Of a stretch of DNA of 64,000 nt, positions 36,116 through 44,816 are shown in pieces. Within the stretch, counting starts at the first letter, position 1. Every line of letters starts with the position of its first letter. The position numbers were made by a program, and so were the translations under genes. This DNA is from Pseudomonas fluorescens (lineage in GTDB: Bacteria > Pseudomonadota > Gammaproteobacteria > Pseudomonadales > Pseudomonadaceae): the NCBI RefSeq assembly GCF_902497625.1, contig NZ_CABVGX010000005.1:62001-126000 (forward strand), in the 5' to 3' direction. Below the pieces are notes generated by a model. The model was given only the letters and a program-made list of their open reading frames with translations, was not told the DNA's origin and searched no databases.

Positions 36116-37237
36116 ATGGGTAAACGTCTACAGAAAGTCTCTTTTCTGTCAGGGGATGAGGGCGTAGTGACAGGTATGGATCAGGATGTAGTGCCTGGCC
36201 CTACCGTGGCCCTGCGGGCCGACATGGACGCGCTGCCGGTCAAAGAGTCGCAAGGCCTTGCGTTTGCGTCCAAGGCTCGCAGTGACTACCAAGGCAAAGA
36301 GGTTGATGTCATGCACGCCTGCGGACACGATGCTCACACTGCCATGCTGATGGCCACGGCCGAAGTGCTGGCCGGAATGCGTGAAGAACTGCCGGGCAGA
36401 GTGATGTTCATCTTCCAGCCATCTGAAGAGGGATCCAGCAAGGTTATGCCTGGACAAAATCAGCTCTGGGGCGCCCAGCTGATGCTACATGAAGGAATCT
36501 TCAAGACATTGAAACCCGACGCAATTTTCGCGGTGCATGTCATGCCCGGGCGTTCTGGCGAACTCAGTTGGCGCGCCGGCGCGACCACTGCCAGCAGTGA
36601 TGACTTGAACATTACCGTCACCGGCAAGCAGGGGCATGGCGGTATGCCCTGGAACACGGTTGACCCGGTAGTCACGGCTGCCCAAATCATTACAGGCCTG
36701 CAGACCGTAGTCAGCCGGAAAACCAACCTGATCCAATCACCCGCAGTGGTCACCGTAGGCATGGTTCAGGGCGGCAGTGCCCCAAACATCGTGCCGCAAC
36801 AGGTGAAGATGGCCGGGACCATTCGCACCTACGACGAGAACGTCCGTGCGCAGGTAGGCCGCGACATCAAGCTCAGCGCACAGAAGACGGCCGAAGGCGC
36901 TGGGGCCACGGCTGATGTGTCTGTGGTTCCTGCTTACGGCACGACGTTAAACGACGAAAGTCTCGTCGCGCAGATGGCCCCCGTGCTTGGCCTGGCAGCC
37001 TCGGGAAAAGTGGCGCCTGCTGCGCTGGTCGGAGCGTCTGAGGACTTTTCGTTTTTTGCCCGCCAGGTGCCTGGACTCTATTTTTTCCTCGGCGTGACGC
37101 CAGATGGCCAGGATCCGGCAACTGCCGCCCCCAACCACAACCCGAGTTTTTTTGTCGATGAAAGCGCACTGCTGACCGGGGCTCGCGCGCTCTCTGGTTT
37201 GACTGTCCAGTTTCTACAGAATCCACGCGCGGATTGA
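36116..37237 (+). CDS. M20-family amidohydrolase, N-terminally shortened
   Basis: A 373-residue member of the M20D amidohydrolase group (hippurate/N-acyl amino acid hydrolases). Metal-site motifs are intact: LRADMDALPV (near 38), MHACGHDAH (near 67) and PSEEGSS (near 104), plus GHGGMPWNTVDP in the lid domain. Family members have about 60-70 more N-terminal residues (HPELS region) before these motifs; here only about 30 precede them. No in-frame sequence upstream restores that part. The ATG at 36116 follows GAGGGA; a TTG at 36080 is also open. Possibly a truncated, partly functional allele. Confidence 0.75.
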   Translation: MGKRLQKVSFLSGDEGVVTGMDQDVVPGPTVALRADMDALPVKESQGLAFASKARSDYQGKEVDVMHACGHDAHTAMLMATAEVLAGMREELPGRVMFIFQPSEEGSSKVMPGQNQLWGAQLMLHEGIFKTLKPDAIFAVHVMPGRSGELSWRAGATTASSDDLNITVTGKQGHGGMPWNTVDPVVTAAQIITGLQTVVSRKTNLIQSPAVVTVGMVQGGSAPNIVPQQVKMAGTIRTYDENVRAQVGRDIKLSAQKTAEGAGATADVSVVPAYGTTLNDESLVAQMAPVLGLAASGKVAPAALVGASEDFSFFARQVPGLYFFLGVTPDGQDPATAAPNHNPSFFVDESALLTGARALSGLTVQFLQNPRAD

Positions 37238-37298
37238 TGATTTGTCGTGGTGCGCAAGGAAAAACAGGGAGGGGGAACAGAAAGGCTTAAACGCAAAA

Positions 37299-37320
37299 AG
37301 GCCCCATAAAATGGGGCCTT
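37299..37320. terminator. Bidirectional terminator between the M20 gene and tRNA-Ser
   Basis: AAGGCCCCATAAAATGGGGCCTT, a perfect stem of nine bases flanked by A and T runs on the two sides, serving the plus-strand hydrolase and the minus-strand tRNA. Confidence 0.85.
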
Positions 37321-37333
37321 TTAGATGCGAATA

Positions 37334-37421
37334 TGGCGGAGGCGATGGGATTCGAACTCATGGACCTGTTACAGTCGACGGTTTTCAAGACCGTTGCCTT
37401 AAACCACTCGGCCACACCTCC
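37334..37421 (-). tRNA. tRNA-Ser (anticodon TGA)
   Basis: An 88-nt cloverleaf on the minus strand including an encoded CCA (37334-37336). Acceptor stem GGAGGTG pairs with CGCCTCC, anticodon loop CTTGAAA gives TGA (reads UCA/UCN serine codons), the long variable arm of class II tRNA-Ser is present, and the T-loop TTCGAATC is intact. Confidence 0.95.
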
Positions 37422-37544
37422 GTTTGCGTTGCGGGCGCCATAATACCTGAATGAAACACACTGTCAAACTCTCTACGTAGCTTGTTACAGAGCGTCTGTT
37501 ATGATCTTTGCGACTGAACGTTTCAAACCAACAGGAGTGTCGCC

Positions 37545-38216
37545 ATGCGCGAACAGGATTACGCAGTTAATAACAGCGTGCAGGCTGGGCAGCTAGAGGT
37601 TAGCCGCGTCCTGCGCAACACTTATGGCTTACTGGCGCTGACCCTCGCATTTAGCGGCGTGATGGCATATGTCGCCCAGCAGATGCGTGTGGGCTACCCG
37701 AATATTTTCGTGGTACTGATCGGTTTCTACGGCCTTTTCTTCCTCACCAACAAACTCCGTGATTCCGCGTGGGGCCTGGTGTCGGCGTTTGCCCTGACCG
37801 GTTTCATGGGTTTCCTGCTCGGCCCGATCCTCAACCGTTACCTGGGCATGCAGGGCGGCGCCGAAGTCGTCAGCTCGGCGTTCGCCATGACAGCACTGGT
37901 GTTTGGTGGTCTGTCGGCTTACGTGCTGATCTCCCGCAAGGACATGAGTTTCCTCGGTGGTTTCATTACCGCCGGTTTCTTCGTGTTGCTGGGTGCGGTG
38001 GTCGCGAGCTTCTTCTTCCAGATCAGCGGTCTGCAACTGGCGATCAGCGCAGGTTTCGTGCTGTTTTCTTCGGTCTGCATTCTCTACCAGACCAGCGCCA
38101 TCATTCACGGCGGCGAGCGTAACTACATCATGGCGACCATTAGCCTGTATGTATCGATCTACAACCTGTTCGTCAGCTTGTTGCAGCTGTTCGGCATCAT
38201 GAGCCGCGATGATTGA
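37545..38216 (+). CDS. yccA: Bax inhibitor-1/YccA family membrane protein
   Basis: A 223-residue protein with seven hydrophobic segments. The closing SLYVSIYNLFVSLLQLFGIM and the N-terminal REQDYAVNNSVQAGQLEVSRVLRNTYGLL match YccA of gammaproteobacteria, a modulator of the FtsH protease. The ribosome site AGGAG precedes the ATG. Monocistronic with its own terminator at 38234-38257. The gap to the tRNA probably holds the promoter. Confidence 0.92.
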   Translation: MREQDYAVNNSVQAGQLEVSRVLRNTYGLLALTLAFSGVMAYVAQQMRVGYPNIFVVLIGFYGLFFLTNKLRDSAWGLVSAFALTGFMGFLLGPILNRYLGMQGGAEVVSSAFAMTALVFGGLSAYVLISRKDMSFLGGFITAGFFVLLGAVVASFFFQISGLQLAISAGFVLFSSVCILYQTSAIIHGGERNYIMATISLYVSIYNLFVSLLQLFGIMSRDD

Positions 38217-38233
38217 TCGCAGGCCTTGAGTGA

Positions 38234-38257
38234 AAAACCCGCTTCGGCGGGTTTTTT
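38234..38257 (+). terminator. Rho-independent terminator of the YccA-type gene
   Basis: AAAACCCGCTTCGGCGGGTTTTTT: 9-bp stem with a TTCG loop and a T run. Confidence 0.92.
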
Positions 38258-38365
38258 ATTGAGTTCGTATTCTGTTGATGACCGATCAAAGATCGTGGCC
38301 TCGGTTCGCTTGACTGCTCCTGCATGGAATTGCTGTTGCGGCCACCGCTCGTCGCACATCAACGT

Positions 38366-38806
38366 TCACAACGCCATCGGCGGCAACCGTCGCTTGACCG
38401 GGGTTTTCTTGACGATGGCAGTGTTGGTTTCGGCATGGCTGTTGAGGCGGTCGAGGAGGGTGTCCAGCTGTTCCATCGAGCGCACGTGCAGGCGCGCGAT
38501 GAAACAATCGTCGCCGGTGACCTTGTCGCATTCGGTGAATTCAGGAATCGCCTGGATCTGTCGCTCGACCTCTTGCAACTGCCCCGGCAATGGACGAATG
38601 CGCACAATGGCCTGCAGCTGATAGCCGAAGCATTTCGGATCGATCTCCACGGTGTAGCTTTTGAGCACGCCGCGTTCCTCCAGGCGGCGCAAGCGTTCGG
38701 CGACACTTGGCGAAGATAAACCGCTGATACCCGCCAACGCCTTGAGTGAGCGTCGCGAATCTTCCATCAATGCGGCGATGAGCACTTGATCAATGTCGTC
38801 AGTCAT
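38366..38806 (-). CDS. Lrp/AsnC-family transcriptional regulator
   Basis: A 146-residue regulator. Residues 1-60 form the AsnC-type helix-turn-helix (RRSLKALAGISGLSSPSVAERLRRLEERGVL) and 65-140 the RAM ligand-binding domain. ATG at 38806 gives MTDDIDQVL, the usual length. It is divergent from an EamA exporter, with a perfect 8-bp-arm palindrome in between, so it probably senses an amino acid and controls that exporter. Confidence 0.9.
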   Translation of the reverse strand: MTDDIDQVLIAALMEDSRRSLKALAGISGLSSPSVAERLRRLEERGVLKSYTVEIDPKCFGYQLQAIVRIRPLPGQLQEVERQIQAIPEFTECDKVTGDDCFIARLHVRSMEQLDTLLDRLNSHAETNTAIVKKTPVKRRLPPMAL

Positions 38807-38820
38807 GGCGAATTCCCGAT

Positions 38821-38844
38821 AAGGCATTTGTTAAAAAATGCCTT
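38821..38844. promoter_or_regulatory. Operator-like palindrome between the lrp-type and eamA genes
   Basis: AAGGCATT (38821-38828) and AATGCCTT (38837-38844): perfect arms with an 8-bp AT spacer, 14 bp upstream of the regulator start. Confidence 0.55.
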
Positions 38845-38940
38845 GATAACAAAGGCACATTCAAAGTTTAGCCTGATTTTTGCGCTGGAGATGCCTGGAG
38901 GCCGATTGGCATAATTTGCACTCAACAGAGGAGTCAGGTG

Positions 38941-39834
38941 ATGAACAATTCAATTCGGCGCGGATCATTCGAGATGACAGCCGCCATGCTGATCTCCGGG
39001 ACCATTGGCTGGTTCGTGCTGGTGTCCGGGCAGCCGGTGCTGGACGTGGTGTTCTGGCGGTGCGTGTTCGGCGCCGGCACGTTGCTGCTGATTTGCGCGG
39101 CGTTCGGCTTTTTGCGCCCGGGCATTCTGACCCACACTACTTTCTTGCTGGCGGTGCTCAGCGGCGTGGCGATCGTCGGCAATTGGCTGCTGTTGTTCGC
39201 TTCCTATTCACGGGCCTCGATTGCCATTGGCACAGCGGTTTACAACGTCCAGCCGTTCATGCTGGTTGGATTGGCCGCCTTGTTCCTCAATGAAAAAATT
39301 ACCCTGCAAAAACTGTTCTGGCTCGGCTTTGCGTTTCTGGGCATGCTCGCCATTGTCAGCGCCCATGGCCACCAGGGTGAAAGTGGCAGCGATTACTTGC
39401 TGGGGATTGCGCTCGCGCTGGGCGCTGCATTTCTTTACGCCATTGCGGCGTTGATCATCAAACGCCTGACTGGCACGCCACCGCATTTGATTGCCCTGAT
39501 TCAGGTCAGCACCGGCGCGCTGCTGCTCGCGCCATTCGCGCACTTTACGGCGTTGCCACAAGCGCCGAGCGCTTGGGCCAGTCTGGTGACGCTGGGCATT
39601 GTGCACACCGGCGTGATGTACGTGTTGTTGTATGGCGCGATTCAAAAACTGCCGACGGCGCTGACCGGTGCGCTGTCTTTCATCTATCCGATTGCAGCGA
39701 TCTTCGTCGACTGGTTCGCCTTCGGCCACCGTCTGGAGGTGCTGCAATGGGTTGGCGTTGCCGCGATTCTGTTAGCGGCTGCGGGCATGCAACAAGGCTG
39801 GACCTTTAAATTTCGGCGCCCCGTCACGCAGTGA
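38941..39834 (+). CDS. EamA/DMT-family transporter
   Basis: A 297-residue membrane protein with ten hydrophobic segments in two EamA repeats. Characteristic are the first-segment GTIGWFVLVSGQ, the VYNVQPFMLVGLAALFLNEK of repeat 1, and TALTGALSFIYPIAAIFVDWFAF of repeat 2. The ATG at 38941 is chosen over an adjacent GTG since AGAGGAG sits 8 bp upstream. Divergent Lrp-type regulator; likely amino acid or metabolite exporter. Confidence 0.9.
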   Translation: MNNSIRRGSFEMTAAMLISGTIGWFVLVSGQPVLDVVFWRCVFGAGTLLLICAAFGFLRPGILTHTTFLLAVLSGVAIVGNWLLLFASYSRASIAIGTAVYNVQPFMLVGLAALFLNEKITLQKLFWLGFAFLGMLAIVSAHGHQGESGSDYLLGIALALGAAFLYAIAALIIKRLTGTPPHLIALIQVSTGALLLAPFAHFTALPQAPSAWASLVTLGIVHTGVMYVLLYGAIQKLPTALTGALSFIYPIAAIFVDWFAFGHRLEVLQWVGVAAILLAAAGMQQGWTFKFRRPVTQ

Positions 39835-39841
39835 TGAGGGC

Positions 39842-40918
39842 TCAGATATTCCAGCGGGGAGCCGTCTTGGCCAACCGCTGGCGCAGCAGACTGATATTGC
39901 CCGCCAGCTGCTGAACCAACAAGCGGTAGCCGTCGAGAGGGCTGAACAACGGCGCCTCCAGACTGGCTTCGGTCGGCGCGTCCAGCGGCCGACCGAGTCG
40001 CTGCGATGCACCGGTTTTCAAAGCCCGAGCCATGCCGATCAGTTGCACCCGAACCAGCCGATGCTCTGCGTTCAGCGCTGCCTGCAGTTGCGCCATGGCG
40101 TTGATATCGCGGACATCCGGGCGGGTGTTGCCGAGGATTTCCAGGGTGCTGACACACATCCGCAAGTGGCGCTGAATGGCATCCAGTTCAGTCATGGAAA
40201 TCTTCACCTCTTTGGACACCGACGGCATCAGCGAACGCAGTTGCACCATCGCCGCGTTCAGACGATTCATGACCTTCACATGCTCGTCATCGTTCACCGA
40301 CTCGCCGTTGAGGATGCGTCCGTAAATCGTCGCGCAATCGCGCAAGGCATCCGCCAGGTTGTAGCGCCAGGAATACACCGCGTACAACGGCAGGGCGAAG
40401 GAAAATGCCAGGGCCAGCGCGCAGCCAATCAAGATATCGACGCCGCGCCACAAGCCATCGCTGACCGGATTGTCGCCGTGCCCGGCAACGATGAACACGG
40501 TAATCGCGGCCAGCAGCGCGGTGTAGCCGCCCTTGCCGATGGCGTGATAGGAGAAAGCCCCGCACACCACCGACATGGTCAAATAGGTCAGCCACGGCAT
40601 GCCCAGCCATGATTCCTGAGCCATCAACAACAGCCCGATGCCGGCGCCGAGCAACGTGCCGGTCGCTCGCTCGACGGCTTTCTTGCCGATGTTGCCGTGG
40701 TGCTGCAAGCCGCCGATCACCACCAGCATCGTCACCGATGCCCATTCGCCGTGGGGCAGGTTGATGCCGGTGGTCAGCAATATCGAGGCGAGCAAGCCGA
40801 TCGACACACGCACCGCGTGAATCAGTCTGGCGTGCCGATAACGCCGATAGGGGTCGAGTAACGGACGCAGTAATCGGCGCAAAAGCGGTGGCAGTCGATG
40901 GCTGTTGAACGTGTTCAG
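39842..40918 (-). CDS. FUSC-family inner-membrane protein (aromatic acid exporter-like)
   Basis: A protein of 358 residues (if CTG start) with six hydrophobic segments (about 35-185) and a soluble helical C-terminus. The LPHGEWASVTMLVVIGG and GTLLGAGIGLLL segments match the FUSC family (related to YeeA and AaeB, which export aromatic acids). The start is unusual: the CTG at 40918 has GAGGA 8 bp upstream and gives LNTFNSHRLPP; the first standard start is a TTG at 40882 without ribosome site (346 residues). It begins 11 bp after the dehydrogenase stop, forming an operon. Confidence 0.82.
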   Translation of the reverse strand: MNTFNSHRLPPLLRRLLRPLLDPYRRYRHARLIHAVRVSIGLLASILLTTGINLPHGEWASVTMLVVIGGLQHHGNIGKKAVERATGTLLGAGIGLLLMAQESWLGMPWLTYLTMSVVCGAFSYHAIGKGGYTALLAAITVFIVAGHGDNPVSDGLWRGVDILIGCALALAFSFALPLYAVYSWRYNLADALRDCATIYGRILNGESVNDDEHVKVMNRLNAAMVQLRSLMPSVSKEVKISMTELDAIQRHLRMCVSTLEILGNTRPDVRDINAMAQLQAALNAEHRLVRVQLIGMARALKTGASQRLGRPLDAPTEASLEAPLFSPLDGYRLLVQQLAGNISLLRQRLAKTAPRWNI

Positions 40919-40929
40919 GCGTGCTGTCC

Positions 40930-42552
40930 TCAGAAGATGTAATCAGTGGTCAGGAAACTCGAACTGCGACCGCTGATGATCTCGCTGATGAGGTCTTTGT
41001 TGGTTTCCTGAAATTTGGTTGCGACCAGCGTGCGGATCGAAAACACCCGCAGCGCATCATGCACCGACAACGTACCTTCGGCGGAGTTCTTGCGCCCGTT
41101 GAAGGGGTAGGTGTCCGGGCCGCGCTGGCACTGGGCATTGAGATTGATCCGCCCGACCTGATTGGCGAATGTATCGACCAGACGGCCGACCGCTACCGGA
41201 TTGGTGCCGAAGATGCTCAACTGCTGGCCAAAGTCCGATTCCAGAACGTAATCGATCACCGTGTCCAGATGGCGGTACGGCACGATCGGCACCACCGGTC
41301 CAAACTGCTCTTCCTGATAGACGCGCATCTGCGGCGTCACCGGGTACAACACCGCCGGGTAGAAGAAAGACGCGCGGGCCTCACCGCCGTTGGGGTTGAC
41401 CACGGCCGCGCCTTTGCTCACTGCATCCGCCACCAGCGCGTGCAGGTAATCGACCTTGCCCGACTCCGGCAACGGCGTCAGTGCCACGCCACTGTCCCAA
41501 GGCATGCCCGGCTTCAGCGTCGCCAGTTTGGCGTTGAATTTTTCGATGAATGCCTCGACCACATCTTCGTGTACGAAAAGGATTTTCAAGGCAGTGCAGC
41601 GTTGGCCGTTGAACGACAGTGACCCGGTCACCGCTTCGCTGACGGCGTTGTCGAGGTCGACTTCGGGCAAGACAATGCCCGGATTCTTCGCATCCAGACC
41701 CAGCGCGGCGCGCAAACGGTGCGGTTTTGGGTGAAGTTTTTTCAGGTCGCTGGCGGCTTTGTTGGTACCGATGAACGCAAAAATGTCGATCTTGCCGCTG
41801 GCCATCAAGGCGCTGACCGTTTCGCGGCCACTGCCGTAGATCACATTGATCACCCCGGCCGGGAAGCTGTCGCGAAAAGCTTCGAGCAGAGGACGAATCA
41901 GTAACACACCGAGCTTGGCCGGTTTGAACACTACCGTGTTGCCCATGATCAGCGCCGGGATCAGCGTGGTGAACGTTTCGTTGAGCGGGTAGTTGTAAGG
42001 TCCCATGCACAGCGCGACGCCGAGCGGCACGCGACGGATCTGGCCGAGCGTGTCCTGTTCCAGCTCAAAGCGGCTGGAGCGGCGGTCGAGTTCCTTGAGG
42101 GCGTTGATGGTGTCGACGATGTAGTCGCAGGTGCGGTCGAACTCCTTTTCCGAGTCCTTGAGGTTCTTGCCGATTTCCCACATCAGCAACTTCACCACCG
42201 CTTCACGCTGTTCGCGCATTCGCCGCAGGAACGTTTCCACATGCTGGATGCGCTCGGCCACGCGCATGGTCGGCCACAGGCCCTGACCGCGATCATAGGC
42301 GCGGACCGCGGCGTCGAGGGCAGTCAGTGCGGTGTCGGCGTCGAGCAGTGGTGTGCTGCCTAGAATCACTTGTTCGTCGCCGGTTTCGCCGCTCAGGTAC
42401 ACCGGGCTGCGGACCTGGGCGAGGGCCCCGGCCCAGGTTTTCAGCTCGCCATCGACCAGGTATTCACGCTGTTCGGTGGGTCCGTCGAGGCGATATTTTT
42501 CCGGAATATCGCTGGAGTGTGGAAACAGGTTGCCAAGGATTGCTGTGCTCAT
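40930..42552 (-). CDS. GapN-type NADP-dependent aldehyde dehydrogenase
   Basis: A 540-residue ALDH superfamily member of the non-phosphorylating glyceraldehyde-3-phosphate dehydrogenase branch. The cofactor site MGPYNYPLNETFTTLIPALIMGNTVVFKPAK and the catalytic Cys in SFNGQRCTALK are intact. The long N-terminus and the C-terminal tail (SSSFLTTDYIF) suit the Pseudomonas members. Start ATG at 42552 (MSTAILGNLF); an in-frame start at 42579 lacks support. Would oxidise glyceraldehyde-3-phosphate with NADP; activity inferred. First gene of an operon with the FUSC gene. Confidence 0.88.
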   Translation of the reverse strand: MSTAILGNLFPHSSDIPEKYRLDGPTEQREYLVDGELKTWAGALAQVRSPVYLSGETGDEQVILGSTPLLDADTALTALDAAVRAYDRGQGLWPTMRVAERIQHVETFLRRMREQREAVVKLLMWEIGKNLKDSEKEFDRTCDYIVDTINALKELDRRSSRFELEQDTLGQIRRVPLGVALCMGPYNYPLNETFTTLIPALIMGNTVVFKPAKLGVLLIRPLLEAFRDSFPAGVINVIYGSGRETVSALMASGKIDIFAFIGTNKAASDLKKLHPKPHRLRAALGLDAKNPGIVLPEVDLDNAVSEAVTGSLSFNGQRCTALKILFVHEDVVEAFIEKFNAKLATLKPGMPWDSGVALTPLPESGKVDYLHALVADAVSKGAAVVNPNGGEARASFFYPAVLYPVTPQMRVYQEEQFGPVVPIVPYRHLDTVIDYVLESDFGQQLSIFGTNPVAVGRLVDTFANQVGRINLNAQCQRGPDTYPFNGRKNSAEGTLSVHDALRVFSIRTLVATKFQETNKDLISEIISGRSSSFLTTDYIF

Positions 42553-42737
42553 TTCGCTACTCCATGTGATGTCAGCCACGTGCTGGCGGCTTGCTGTTCA
42601 AATTCACTTCAAAGGTTATACGCCTTATTGGTCGGAATTTTTAAGTGCCGATCCGTCGATCCCGCGATCTTTTGACCTGAGCACACACAATGGCCAGTGC
42701 TGCGGGTAAACTCCGCGCTCTTTCCATAGGAGTTCAT

Positions 42738-43625
42738 ATGAGTCACTACCAGCCGGGCATCCTCGCCACCCCTGTTCCGCCTCACGCCCGTCATATGTTC
42801 TTCGCCCTGCAATCCCTCGAGGCTGTGCCGGCCGCGCTCGACAAGCTGATGACGCTGGTGGATGGCAAGTCGGCGGTAGTGGGTTTTGGTGAGTCGCTGG
42901 TCAAGGCGCTGCATGCGCAGATCGACGGCTTGCGAGTGTTCCCGGCAATGGCCGGCGTCGGTGTCGATAACCCCTCGACGCAGCAGGCGTTGTGGTGCTG
43001 GCTGCATGGCATTGATCGTGGCGAGTTGCTCAACCGCAGCAATGCCCTCGAAGCCGCGCTCGCTCCGGCGTTTCGTCGGGTGCAAATGAATGAAACCTTC
43101 CGCCACCAGACCGGCCATGACCTGACCGGTTACGAGGACGGCACTGAAAATCCTCACGATGAAGCAGCGGTTGCGGCGGCATTGTTGGGTGAAGGCGCTG
43201 ACGGTCTGGTCGGCGGCAGTTTCGCCGCAATCCAGCAATGGCAGCATGATTTCAAAGGCTTCAACGCAATGTCAGCCCATGAAAGGGACGACATCATGGG
43301 CCGCCGTTTGAGCGATAACGAAGAGCTGGATGACGCGCCGATTTCCGCCCACGTCAAACGCACCGCTCAGGAAAGCTTCGCCCCGGAAGCGTTTGTGGTG
43401 CGCCGTTCCATGCCATGGATCGAAGGTGATCGCGCTGGCTTGATGTTCCTGGCCTTCGGTTTTTCCCTCGATGCGTTCGAAGCGCAATTGCGCAGGATGA
43501 GTGGACTCGAGGACGGTATCACTGACGGTTTGTACCGCATGAGCCGGCCGGTCACGGGTGGTTATTACTGGTGCCCGCCGATGAAGGATGGCTACCTGGA
43601 TTTGCGCGCACTGCGTATCGGCTGA
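42738..43625 (+). CDS. Dyp-type haem peroxidase
   Basis: A 295-residue DyP peroxidase that uses hydrogen peroxide to oxidise dyes and phenols. The distal motif GYEDGTEN is at residues 131-138 (Asp134), the proximal haem His in SAHVKRTA at 205, and Arg223 in VRRSMPW completes the pocket. TATAGGAGTTCAT gives a strong ribosome site for the ATG. No export signal or encapsulin-targeting tail is visible. Divergent from the GapN-type gene. Natural substrate unknown. Confidence 0.93.
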   Translation: MSHYQPGILATPVPPHARHMFFALQSLEAVPAALDKLMTLVDGKSAVVGFGESLVKALHAQIDGLRVFPAMAGVGVDNPSTQQALWCWLHGIDRGELLNRSNALEAALAPAFRRVQMNETFRHQTGHDLTGYEDGTENPHDEAAVAAALLGEGADGLVGGSFAAIQQWQHDFKGFNAMSAHERDDIMGRRLSDNEELDDAPISAHVKRTAQESFAPEAFVVRRSMPWIEGDRAGLMFLAFGFSLDAFEAQLRRMSGLEDGITDGLYRMSRPVTGGYYWCPPMKDGYLDLRALRIG

Positions 43626-43649
43626 TTCACCGAGCCCAGCCCAGCAAAA

Positions 43650-43998
43650 TTTCCGTAGCAGCTGCCGAGCAGCGCGAGGTTGCGTGAGCGGTGTATCAGA
43701 CAAGCCGCTTCCGTAGCAGCTGCCGAGCACCGCGAGGCTGCGTGAACGGTGTATCAGGCCAGAACGCAGCCTCGCGGTGCTCGGCAGCTGCTACAAGGGA
43801 TTACGCTTTCTGAGCATCTAACCTTATACCCAATCAGAGGCTGCGTGAGCGGTGTATCAGACAAGCCACTTCCGTAGCAGCTGCCGAGCAGCGCGAGGCT
43901 GCGTGAGCGGTGTATCAGGCCAGAACGCAGCCTCGCGGTGCTCGGCAGCTGCTACGGGGATTACGCTTTCTGTGCATCTAACCTTATACCCAATCAGT
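43650..43998. repeat. REPIN block with a 161-bp tandem duplication
   Basis: The unit 43677-43837 is repeated at 43838-43998 with few changes. Each unit contains a REPIN whose arms are perfectly complementary in the first (43713-43742 with 43765-43794, 30 bp, GTAGCAGCTGCCGAGCACCG start) and nearly so in the second, plus the tail TTACGCTTTCTG...TAACCTTATACCCAATCAG. An extra single REP precedes at about 43654. Fills the gap between the peroxidase and GntR genes. Confidence 0.9.
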
Positions 43999-44033
43999 AT
44001 TTCTCAAGCGCTCCATTAGAACTTTAAGATCAC

Positions 44034-44051
44034 GTCATAACTCGTTATGAC
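44034..44051. promoter_or_regulatory. GntR operator-like palindrome
   Basis: GTCATAAC-TC-GTTATGAC, perfect 8-bp arms, ending 12 bp before the GntR gene start. Outer arms GATCAC (44028-44033) and GTGATC (44054-44059) extend the symmetry. Position implies autoregulation of the operon. Confidence 0.7.
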
Positions 44052-44063
44052 AAGTGATCAGCC

Positions 44064-44816
44064 ATGACCGATAACGTTCTATCTCTAAGCAGCGTGCCCC
44101 TCCATACGCAGCTGCGCGATGTGCTCCGATCCCGCATCCTCGACGGCGAGTACCCGCAAGGCAGCCAGATGCCATCGGAAAGCGAGTTGGGCGCACTGTT
44201 CAAAGTCAGCCGCATCACTGTTCGCCAGGCCTTGGGCGATCTGCAGAAGGAAGGTCTGATTTTCAGGATTCACGGCAAAGGCACCTTTGTCGCCAAGCCC
44301 AAAACCTTCCAGAACGTGAGCACCCTGCAAGGCCTCGCCGAGTCCATGACCGGACGTGGTTATGAGGTGATCAACCGCCTGCGCAGCTTCAAATTCATTG
44401 CCGCCGACAAACTCGTCGCCGAACGCTTGAACGTTGCTGAAGGCGAGACCGTAGCGCAGATCAAACGCGTACGGCTGATCAACCGCGAGCCGGTCTCGCT
44501 GGAAATCACCTACCTGCCCAAAGCCCTGGGTGAACGGCTGGAGAAGGCCGACCTGGTGACCCGTGACATCTTCCTGATTCTTGAAAACGACTGCGATCTG
44601 GCGCTGGGTCATGCCGACCTGGCCATCGACGCTGTACTCGCGGACAGCGACCTGACCCAGGCGCTGAACGTTGAGCCGGGCTCGCCGATCATGCGCATCG
44701 AGCGCCTGACCCACGCTGCCGATGGCCAGCCCGTGGACTTCGAACACCTTTACTACCGCGGCGATGCCTTCCAGTACCGCCTGCGGATCGACCGGCAAAA
44801 AGGGACGCAGGCATGA
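44064..44816 (+). CDS. GntR/HutC-type regulator with UTRA domain
   Basis: A 250-residue regulator: winged helix at about 10-75 (GSQMPSESELGALFKVSRITVRQALGDLQKEGLI) and UTRA ligand domain at about 95-240 (ending VDFEHLYYRGDAFQYRLRI). HutC-type proteins bind small organic ligands and usually repress the genes next to them. A palindrome 12 bp upstream is the likely operator. Its stop overlaps the start of the flavoprotein gene by 4 bp (ATGA), so regulator and system are translated together. Confidence 0.92.
   Translation: MTDNVLSLSSVPLHTQLRDVLRSRILDGEYPQGSQMPSESELGALFKVSRITVRQALGDLQKEGLIFRIHGKGTFVAKPKTFQNVSTLQGLAESMTGRGYEVINRLRSFKFIAADKLVAERLNVAEGETVAQIKRVRLINREPVSLEITYLPKALGERLEKADLVTRDIFLILENDCDLALGHADLAIDAVLADSDLTQALNVEPGSPIMRIERLTHAADGQPVDFEHLYYRGDAFQYRLRIDRQKGTQA

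Noticed and set aside
37334..37421. tRNA-Ser as attachment site of an integrated island
   Set aside because: No integrase gene and no direct repeat of the tRNA 3' end was seen; neighbours are core genes.
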